A DNA stretch of 11,632 bases from positions 1-11,632 of the forward strand of contig JAWLGN010000171.1 in the NCBI GenBank assembly GCA_041685075.1, given 5' to 3'. The notes beneath the pieces are model-generated. The model saw nothing but the letters and a program-made list of their open reading frames with translations, did not search any database and had not been told where the DNA came from. A program made the position numbers and the translations under genes. This stretch comes from JAMCRM01 sp041685075 (lineage in GTDB: Bacteria; Acidobacteriota; Terriglobia; Bryobacterales; Bryobacteraceae). This document shows, piece by piece, positions 6,778 to 11,632 of the stretch (position 1 is the first letter of the stretch; each line of letters opens with the position of its first letter).

Positions 6778-7143
6778 TTACTTTCCGCCGATCAGCATGC
6801 GGGCGGCCACGACCGCCAGAAAAACGCCGTAGAGGCGGCGGATGAGCTGCGGCGGCAGCGGCATCATGATCTTGGCCCCGAACCACGCGCCCGCGAACAG
6901 CCCGATGGCGAGCACGGCGGCATATTTCAAATTGACGTGGCCGCCGCGGTAGTACGCGACGAGGCCCAGCAGCCCCACCGGAGGAATGAGGGCGGCGAGC
7001 GAAGTGCCGATGGCCTCCAGTTCCTTCACCTTCAGGATAAAGATCAGGGCGGGAACGATCACCAGCCCGCCGCCGATGCCGAACATGCCGGAGAGGATGC
7101 CGGCCGCCACTCCGATGGATAGCAGTAAGAGCCACAGCGCCAT
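6778..7143 (-). CDS. Half-size TauE/SafE (TSUP) membrane permease
   Basis: A 121-aa, very hydrophobic protein with about four membrane helices (roughly 3-20, 26-38, 48-64 and 73-92, then a last segment at 102-118). The family signature GMFGIGGGLVIVP (19-31) is clear. The TauE/SafE (DUF81) family moves sulfite, sulfoacetate or other organosulfur anions across the inner membrane. Usual members are about 250 aa with two such repeats, so this single-repeat form would have to dimerise. The ATG at 7143 is chosen because hydrophobic coding starts there; an in-frame GTG at 7161 adds six polar residues, and neither has a clear Shine-Dalgarno. It follows pilT by 29 bp on the same strand, probably in one transcript, though a functional link is not obvious. 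It ends 5 bp from a convergent gene. Cargo unknown. Confidence 0.85.
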   Translation of the reverse strand: MALWLLLLSIGVAAGILSGMFGIGGGLVIVPALIFILKVKELEAIGTSLAALIPPVGLLGLVAYYRGGHVNLKYAAVLAIGLFAGAWFGAKIMMPLPPQLIRRLYGVFLAVVAARMLIGGK

Positions 7144-7172
7144 AGAGGCCGAGTCTAGCACGCGGCCGCGGC

Positions 7173-8438
7173 TTACTCGGCGGCAAGGTGGCGGCGCAGT
7201 TCGTCCGGGCGGAAGCAGTGCGCGAAAGCGGTCTCCCGCAGGATCATGCCGGCGCGCACCAGTTCGGCCAGGGATTGCTCCATGGAGATCATGCCCTCGG
7301 CGCGCCCCATGGTGAGCTGGGAGCGGAGCTGGTGGTCCTCGCCCTTGCGGATGAGGTTGCGCACGGCGTCTGTGGCGATCAGGATCTCCGTCGCGGGATA
7401 ACGGCCGGCGCCGCGGGCGGCGGGTACGAGCTGCTGGGTCACCACGGCTTCCAGCGCCAGGGAGAGCTGTTGCCGGATCTGCGGCTGCTGGACGGCGGGG
7501 AAGGAATCGAGAATGCGGGAGACGGCCTGCGCGGCGTCGTTGGTGTGCAGGGTGGAGAAGACCAGGTGGCCGGTTTCGGCGGCGGTGAGGACGATGGCCA
7601 TGGTTTCGGGGTCGCGCATCTCGCCCACCAGGATGACGTCCGGCGTCTGGCGCAGCACGCTGCGCAGGGCGCGGGCGAAATCGGGCGCGTCGTGCCCCAC
7701 TTCGATCTGCTGGACGATGGAGCTGCGGTTGGGATGCTGGTACTCGACGGGGTCCTCGATGGTGACAATGTGATTGCGGCGGCGCGTGTTGATGAGGTCG
7801 ATGAGGGCGGCCAGGGTGGAACTTTTACCACAGCCGGTGGGGCCGGTGACCAGCACCAGCCCGTAGCGGCGCTCGGCCAGGCGCGCGAGCGAAGCGGGCA
7901 GGTGCAGGCTCTCGAGCGTGGGGATGCGCGCCGGCAGGAGCCGCACCGCGGCGGCCAGCGTCCCGCGCTGGTGGTGGATGTTAACGCGGAAGCGGCCGAT
8001 GGATTCGCGCTCGAAGCAGAAGTCCACCGAGCGGCGGCGCTGGAGTTCCTCGCAGCGCGCGGCATCGAGCAGCGGGAGGAGGAGGCCGCGCACGTCCTCG
8101 GGGGTGAGCGGAGGGCCGGAAGCCGGCAGCAGCGCGCCGCTCACCCGCAGCGCCACGGCGGAACCCGCCACCAGCAGCAGGTCGGAGGCATGCTGCCGCG
8201 CGGCGAAGGCCAACAGCCGGTCGAGCGAAGCGGTGGACGGGGAAGGGCGCGCCACGGTGGCTTCACCCGGCGGGGTCCCGAGAGAAGCTGGCCGGTCCGG
8301 GGGCGCCGGCCGGTCCGGGGGCGCCGGCCGGTCCGGGGGAGCGTTCAACCGGTCCGGGCCAGGGCCTGGCCGCCCTCCGGGAGCCGAGCGGTTCAACTCC
8401 TCCACGATGCGGGCCAGTTCGCTGTCGTAGGCGGGCAT
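7173..8438 (-). CDS. pilT: PilT-family type IV pilus retraction ATPase with N-terminal Pro-rich extension
   Basis: Hexameric AAA-type secretion ATPase that powers pilus retraction at the inner membrane. All landmarks are present: N-terminal PAS-like domain (about 70-180), Walker A GPTGCGKSST (199-208), Asp box TIEDPVE (226-232), Walker B VILVGEMRD (268-276), His box STLHTND (295-301), and the C-terminal AVRNLIRKGE (358-367) matching the AIRNLIR motif of retraction ATPases. This favours PilT over PilB. At 421 aa it exceeds the usual ~350 because of a ~70-residue, probably disordered, Pro/Gly/Arg-rich N-terminus containing three PPDRPA repeats. GGAG with 6-nt spacing supports the ATG at 8438. 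It lies 3 bp after the secreted-protein gene. No other pilus gene is in the window, so it may be an orphan paralogue (PilT2/PilU type). Confidence 0.94.
   Translation of the reverse strand: MPAYDSELARIVEELNRSAPGGRPGPGPDRLNAPPDRPAPPDRPAPPDRPASLGTPPGEATVARPSPSTASLDRLLAFAARQHASDLLLVAGSAVALRVSGALLPASGPPLTPEDVRGLLLPLLDAARCEELQRRRSVDFCFERESIGRFRVNIHHQRGTLAAAVRLLPARIPTLESLHLPASLARLAERRYGLVLVTGPTGCGKSSTLAALIDLINTRRRNHIVTIEDPVEYQHPNRSSIVQQIEVGHDAPDFARALRSVLRQTPDVILVGEMRDPETMAIVLTAAETGHLVFSTLHTNDAAQAVSRILDSFPAVQQPQIRQQLSLALEAVVTQQLVPAARGAGRYPATEILIATDAVRNLIRKGEDHQLRSQLTMGRAEGMISMEQSLAELVRAGMILRETAFAHCFRPDELRRHLAAE
8290..8339. repeat. Three tandem 18-bp repeats coding PPDRPA
   Basis: GGCCGGTCCGGGGG recurs at 8290, 8308 and 8326 with exact 18-bp spacing, joined by CGCC. 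On the minus strand this encodes PPDRPA repeats in the N-terminal extension of the PilT protein (about residues 34-51). A degenerate CCGGTCCGGG follows near 8350. The 18-bp period keeps frame, so copy-number change would alter linker length only. Confidence 0.9.
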
Positions 8439-8441
8439 GCC

Positions 8442-9059
8442 TTACTCCGGCGGCGGGCCCGGATCGAACTCGAAACTGTCGGTGTTGGTCCTGACCACCA
8501 GGCGGCCGGTGACCGGCTTGCGGTCGGCGCTCTGGAAGAAGACCGCGCCGTCGGTGGATTGGCCGGGCGCCAGCTTGGTCTGGACCAGCGCGATGGCCGA
8601 GGCCGCCGCCGCCGCCTTCAGGCGCGTGGAGCTGACCTCCGCCAGGGCAGCCTGGCGGCGGGCTTCATAGCCGTTGGTGGGGCGCAGCCGCGACATGCCG
8701 AACAGCGCCGCCTCGTAGGCCGATACCAGGCGGATCACGTCGCCGCGGCCGCCCTTATCGATCAGCATCTCCACCACGGCGCGGGCCGGCCAGGCGCGGG
8801 TCCACACGCCGTCCGGCTTCTGGAAGCTGAAATCCTCCGGGCGAATGACGTAGGGTCCCCCGGACCCGTTCGAAACCGCAACCTGGAGCACCGTGAAATC
8901 GCGCACCTGCACCGGCATGTGAGCGAACATCACGGTGACCCCGCTGCGGGTAAGGGTCTGGTATTTCAGGCCGTTGGATTCGAAATGGATGGCCTGGCCC
9001 CAGGCACAGGTGCCGTAAAGCGACAGTACGAGCCCACACGCCACCGCAAGGCGAGCCAT
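8442..9059 (-). CDS. Secreted protein of unknown function
   Basis: I recognise no family. The 205-aa product starts with a classical Sec signal peptide (MARLAVACGLVLSLYG then TCAWG, likely cut after AWG). The mature part begins with a β-rich domain (VTVMFAHMP, FTVLQVAVSNGS, then an FSFQKPDG region) resembling small immunoglobulin-like or TonB-box-free periplasmic domains. An Ala/Arg-rich helix (about 135-165) follows, then a short β-strand end (GRLVVRTNTDSFEFDPG). No lipobox is present. An ATG at 9068 would add MRV; neither start has a Shine-Dalgarno, and 9059 sits 7 nt after a TAATAT hexamer. It is the first gene of a unit with pilT, 3 bp downstream, so a role near the pilus or envelope is possible but only inferred. 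Confidence 0.8.
   Translation of the reverse strand: MARLAVACGLVLSLYGTCAWGQAIHFESNGLKYQTLTRSGVTVMFAHMPVQVRDFTVLQVAVSNGSGGPYVIRPEDFSFQKPDGVWTRAWPARAVVEMLIDKGGRGDVIRLVSAYEAALFGMSRLRPTNGYEARRQAALAEVSSTRLKAAAAASAIALVQTKLAPGQSTDGAVFFQSADRKPVTGRLVVRTNTDSFEFDPGPPPE
8445..8448 (-). promoter_or_regulatory. Shine-Dalgarno of pilT
   Basis: GGAG ends 6 nt before the pilT ATG and overlaps the end of the secreted-protein gene, so pilT has its own ribosome site within a tightly packed transcript. Confidence 0.6.
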
Positions 9060-9066
9060 TACTCTC

Positions 9067-9072
9067 ATATTA
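9067..9072 (-). promoter_or_regulatory. TAATAT -10-like hexamer 7 nt before the secreted-protein ATG
   Basis: On the minus strand TAATAT is followed by 7 nt and the ATG at 9059. CTGAAT (plus-strand 9090-9095), 17 bp upstream, matches 3 of 6 -35 positions and lies inside the first codons of pckA. The promoter of this unit would thus overlap the pckA ribosome site. Confidence 0.4.
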
Positions 9073-9076
9073 CGAT

Positions 9077-9081
9077 AGGAG
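9077..9081 (+). promoter_or_regulatory. Shine-Dalgarno of pckA
   Basis: AGGAG ends 4 nt before the ATG at 9086, a short but workable spacing. An alternative in-frame GTG at 9107 is preceded by AAGGGG; the ATG start is kept. Confidence 0.55.
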
Positions 9082-9085
9082 ACGG

Positions 9086-10708
9086 ATGCATTCAGAAGGG
9101 GCTGCCGTGATCTCCAACGCGGGCATTCGCCCCAGCCGCTTCGGGCTGCGAGAGCACGGGATTCGCAACATCAACGTGGCCTACTGGAATCTGAGCGCCG
9201 CGCAACTGGTGGAACACGCCTTGCAGCGGCACGAAGGACTGCTGGCGCACTCCGGCGCGCTGGTCGTGCGGACCGGGCAATTCACCGGCCGCTCTCCACG
9301 GGACAAGTACATCGTGCGGGACGGCGCGACCGACGGCACGGTGGCCTGGGGGCCGGTGAACCAGCCCATGTCCGAGGAGCGCTTCCAGCGCATCTACTCC
9401 CGCCTGGTGGCCTTCCTGCAAGGGCACGAACTCTACGTGCAGGACTGCTGGGCGGGCGCGGACCCGGAGTTCCGCATCCCCATCCGGGTGGTCGCGGAGT
9501 TCGCCTGGCACTCTTTGTTCGCGCGGCAGTTGTTCATCCGGCAGGATCCGGGCGCGCTCGCCAGCCACGAGCCGGAGTTCACCCTCTTCTTCGCGCCGCG
9601 CTTCCGGGTGAATCCCGCCGAGGACGGCACGCATTCGGAAGTCTGCGTGGCCATCGACTTCACCCGCAAGCTGGTGGTGATCGGCGGCACCAGCTACGCC
9701 GGGGAGCTGAAGAAATCCGTCTTCACCGTGATGAATTTCCTGCTGCCGGAGCGCGGCGTCTTCCCCATGCACTGCTCGGCGAACCTGGGGGCGCGGGGCG
9801 ACGTGGCGTTGTTCTTCGGCCTTTCGGGCACGGGCAAGACGACGCTATCGGCCGACCCGGCGCGGCGCCTGATCGGCGACGACGAGCACGGCTGGAGCGA
9901 GCGCGGGGTGTTCAACTTCGAGGGCGGCTGCTATGCCAAGTGCATCCGGCTGTCGCCCGAGACCGAGCCGCAGATCTGGAAGGCCATCCGCTTCGGCACG
10001 GTGCTCGAGAACGTGGCGCTCGACACCGAGACGCGTCTGCTGGATTTCGATTCCGACGAGATCACCGAGAACACGCGCGCCGCCTACCCGCTGGAGTACA
10101 TCGAAAACGCCGTGCTGCCCGGCATGGCGGGGCTTCCCGAGCACGTCATCTTCCTGACGGCCGACGCCTTCGGGGTGCTGCCGCCCATTGCGCGGCTCAA
10201 CCCGGAGCAGGCCATGTACCATTTCTTGAGCGGCTACACGGCCAAGGTGGCGGGCACCGAGCGGGGCCTGGGGAAGGAGCCGCAGGCCACCTTCAGCGCG
10301 GGTTTCGCGGAGCCTTTTCTGCCGCGTCCCCCTTCCGTCTACGCCGGCATGCTGGGGGAGAAGCTGCGGAAACGCGACGTGCGGTGCTGGCTGGTGAATA
10401 CCGGTTGGACGGGCGGTCCTTACGGGGTGGGGGAACGCATCCGGCTCGCCTACACGCGGAGGATGCTGCACGCGGCGCTTTCGGGCGAACTGGAGGGCGT
10501 GGGGTACGCGCCGCACCCGGTGTTCAAGGTGATGGCGCCGAAGGAGTGCCCCGACGTGCCGGCCGAAGTGCTGGACCCCCGCCGCACCTGGGCCGACCCC
10601 CAGGCCTACGACCGCGCGGCGCACGAACTCAGCCGCCGCTTCCACGAGAACTTCCGGCAGTTCGGTAAGGTTGAGAGCAGCGTGCTTAGGGAAGCGCCGG
10701 CCGCGTAG
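9086..10708 (+). CDS. pckA: Phosphoenolpyruvate carboxykinase (ATP)
   Basis: Cytoplasmic enzyme converting oxaloacetate and ATP to phosphoenolpyruvate, ADP and CO2, the committed step of gluconeogenesis from organic acids. The 540-aa length is typical of the ATP-dependent class. Visible motifs are TGRSPRDKY (67-75) with substrate-binding Arg69, SYAGELKK (203-210) with Tyr204 and metal-ligand Lys210, the metal-ligand His229 in FPMHCSANLG, P-loop GLSGTGKTTLS (245-255) with Lys251/Thr252, GDDEHGW (264-270), NTRAAYP (329-335) with Arg331, and NTGWTGGPYG near the C-terminus. These are the residues conserved in E. coli PckA, so it should be active. It is divergent from the secreted-protein/pilT unit with fewer than 30 bp between starts. 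It is followed by 39 bp without an evident terminator, then a methyltransferase on the same strand that may be read through. Confidence 0.98.
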   Translation: MHSEGAAVISNAGIRPSRFGLREHGIRNINVAYWNLSAAQLVEHALQRHEGLLAHSGALVVRTGQFTGRSPRDKYIVRDGATDGTVAWGPVNQPMSEERFQRIYSRLVAFLQGHELYVQDCWAGADPEFRIPIRVVAEFAWHSLFARQLFIRQDPGALASHEPEFTLFFAPRFRVNPAEDGTHSEVCVAIDFTRKLVVIGGTSYAGELKKSVFTVMNFLLPERGVFPMHCSANLGARGDVALFFGLSGTGKTTLSADPARRLIGDDEHGWSERGVFNFEGGCYAKCIRLSPETEPQIWKAIRFGTVLENVALDTETRLLDFDSDEITENTRAAYPLEYIENAVLPGMAGLPEHVIFLTADAFGVLPPIARLNPEQAMYHFLSGYTAKVAGTERGLGKEPQATFSAGFAEPFLPRPPSVYAGMLGEKLRKRDVRCWLVNTGWTGGPYGVGERIRLAYTRRMLHAALSGELEGVGYAPHPVFKVMAPKECPDVPAEVLDPRRTWADPQAYDRAAHELSRRFHENFRQFGKVESSVLREAPAA

Positions 10709-10747
10709 CCGTTCCTCGCCACTCTCCGGGGCGTGCTTCAATAGTCC

Positions 10748-11455
10748 ATGGTGACGGGCGAGGAACTCAGGCGGGTCTACGAGGGCCGCGCTTCCAGGCG
10801 GTGGCGCGACCGGCTGCGGCGCTGGCTGGAGCCGCCGGCGCCCCTGGTGATGAACCCGCGGGAGCAGATCGATGCGCCGCTGGGCCGGTGGAACCTGTGC
10901 ATCGGGGGCGGCGGGCGCTCCATGCCGGGCTACGTGAACCTGGACCTGTTCGTGCTGCCGGGGGTGAATGTGGCGGCCGACGCCGAGTGCCTGCCGTTTC
11001 CGCCGGGCCTCTTCCAGCGGGTGGAGTGCGATGCGGTGCTCGAGCACGTGCGCGACCCGGCGCGCGTGATGCGGGAGATCGAGCGCGTGCTGGCTCCCGG
11101 CGGCTACGCCCACATCGTGGCGCCCTTCTGCCATCCCTTCCACGAGTACCCCCGGGACTACCGGCGCTTCACCCCGGACGGGTTGCGGGAGTTGGCCGGC
11201 GGGTTGGAGACGGTGGCCGAAGGCTGGCGCACCGGCCCTACCGCCACCCTGCTGGTGGTGCTGCTGGAGTGGGCCAAGGGGCTGCTCCCCTGGCGCCCCT
11301 GGCGGGTGGCGGCCCACGGCGTGCTGGGCTGGCTGCTCTTCCCCCTGCGCTACCTGGACCTGCCGCTGCTGGCCGCCGGCCGGGCCGGGCGGATCGGCAA
11401 CCATTGCTACCTGTGGCTGCGGAAGCCGGAGGCCGGCCGGGCATCTACGGTATAA
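10748..11455 (+). CDS. Small SAM-dependent methyltransferase (type 11)
   Basis: A 235-aa class I methyltransferase. CIGGGG (51-56) followed by PGYVNLDL (60-67) forms the SAM-binding loop and acidic ribose-binding residue. DAECLPFPPGLFQRV (78-92) and DAVLEHVRDP (95-104) are typical of Methyltransf_11, and the strand after VLAPGGYAHIVAPF (114-127) closes the core. EYPRDYRRFT (133-142) is a block often seen in methyltransferases of polysaccharide or lipid loci. The C-terminal third is hydrophobic (about 166-180 and 190-212) and may associate with the membrane. The substrate is not identifiable. No Shine-Dalgarno is clear before the ATG; a GTG follows immediately as codon 2. The TAA stop is embedded in the TATAAT before larE. 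Confidence 0.88.
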   Translation: MVTGEELRRVYEGRASRRWRDRLRRWLEPPAPLVMNPREQIDAPLGRWNLCIGGGGRSMPGYVNLDLFVLPGVNVAADAECLPFPPGLFQRVECDAVLEHVRDPARVMREIERVLAPGGYAHIVAPFCHPFHEYPRDYRRFTPDGLRELAGGLETVAEGWRTGPTATLLVVLLEWAKGLLPWRPWRVAAHGVLGWLLFPLRYLDLPLLAAGRAGRIGNHCYLWLRKPEAGRASTV

Positions 11456-11456
11456 T
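11451..11456 (+). promoter_or_regulatory. Consensus TATAAT -10 box 6 nt before the larE ATG
   Basis: A perfect TATAAT ends 6 nt before the ATG at 11463, with no Shine-Dalgarno in between. The stop codon of the methyltransferase (11453-11455) is part of the hexamer. No -35 match is seen at 16-18 bp. Transcription from this box would start at or next to the A of the ATG, giving a leaderless mRNA. Confidence 0.6.
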
Positions 11457-11462
11457 TTCGCT

Positions 11463-11632
11463 ATGGATGCGGAGGTTCTTCGTTCGAAAGAAGATAAGCT
11501 GTTCGAGGTCCTGAGGGGGCTGGAGCGGGTCATGGTGGCCTACTCCGGGGGGACCGATTCGGCCTACCTGGCGTGGGCGGCGCAGCGCGTGCTCGGCGAT
11601 AACGCCCTGGCGGTGACGGCCGATTCCGCCTC
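11463..11632 (+). CDS. larE: LarE-like ATP-dependent sacrificial sulfur transferase, 5' part only
   Basis: Only the first 56 codons lie in the window. The PP-loop motif SGGTDS (28-33) preceded by VMVAY, and then LGDNALAVTADSA (44-56), match the start of LarE. In Lactobacillus plantarum LarE adenylates the carboxylate of a nicotinic-acid-derived cofactor precursor and gives up its own cysteine sulfur. That builds the nickel-pincer cofactor of lactate racemase and related enzymes. The sulfur-donor Cys lies outside the window, so a Cys-type or [4Fe-4S]-type cannot be told. Other PP-loop ATPases (for example ThiI or NAD-synthase families) share SGGxDS, but the AVTADSA spacing favours LarE. No larB or larC is seen; they could lie to the right. 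Confidence 0.85.
   Translation, partial: MDAEVLRSKEDKLFEVLRGLERVMVAYSGGTDSAYLAWAAQRVLGDNALAVTADSA

Noticed and set aside
7188..9110. 640-codon open frame on the plus strand opposite pilT and the secreted-protein gene
   Set aside because: No recognisable domain and repetitive Gly/Ala/His/Val composition. The opposite strand encodes an unmistakable PilT, so this is a G+C-driven antisense shadow.
10709..10747. Terminator between pckA and the methyltransferase
   Set aside because: No stem of useful length and no T run in the 39-bp spacer.
9845..11533. 562-codon open frame on the minus strand opposite pckA and the methyltransferase
   Set aside because: Arg/Pro/His-rich with no motif, lying against clear PckA and methyltransferase motifs on the plus strand.

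Overview
The window is a gene-dense stretch of G+C-rich bacterial chromosome (about two thirds G+C by eye). No gap between genes exceeds about 75 bp, and I see no insertion sequence, phage gene, CRISPR array, tRNA or rRNA. The content suggests a heterotrophic soil- or sediment-type bacterium, perhaps Acidobacteriota (Solibacter/Bryobacterales-like): paired Tat-exported sulfatases, a PilT-type pilus ATPase, an ATP-type PEP carboxykinase and a LarE. This placement is inference from gene content and codon bias; there is no rRNA or other marker to fix it.

Left third (1-5355, all minus strand): a likely four-gene operon read right to left. It starts with a Tat-exported sugar-isomerase-fold protein (GTG start, strong Shine-Dalgarno), followed by a 501-aa class I methyltransferase overlapping it by 4 bp. 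Two Tat-exported formylglycine sulfatases come next; the second runs off the left edge. Three of the four products carry twin-arginine signals, so the unit looks built for processing sulfated organic molecules outside the cytoplasm.

Middle (5356-7143): a 75-bp divergent spacer, a family 2 glycosyltransferase, a small membrane-anchored coiled-coil protein of unknown function, and, convergent with it, a half-size TauE/SafE (TSUP) permease.

Right middle (6778-9068, minus strand): a three-gene unit of secreted unknown protein, PilT-like ATPase and TSUP permease, with a 3-bp gap between the first two and about 29 bp between the last two. Divergent from it by fewer than 30 bp is pckA.

Right end (9086-11632, plus strand): pckA (gluconeogenesis), a small SAM methyltransferase, and the first 56 codons of a larE-like sulfur-transferase gene cut by the window edge.

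The most interesting signal is not a gene. Four genes (GT2, the coiled-coil protein, the secreted protein and larE) have a TANNNT hexamer 6-7 nt before a start codon and no Shine-Dalgarno. Other genes (the isomerase-like protein, the 501-aa methyltransferase, pilT, pckA) have recognisable Shine-Dalgarno sequences. This pattern fits leaderless transcripts. Second is the exported isomerase-like protein in the sulfatase operon, a location unusual for that fold.
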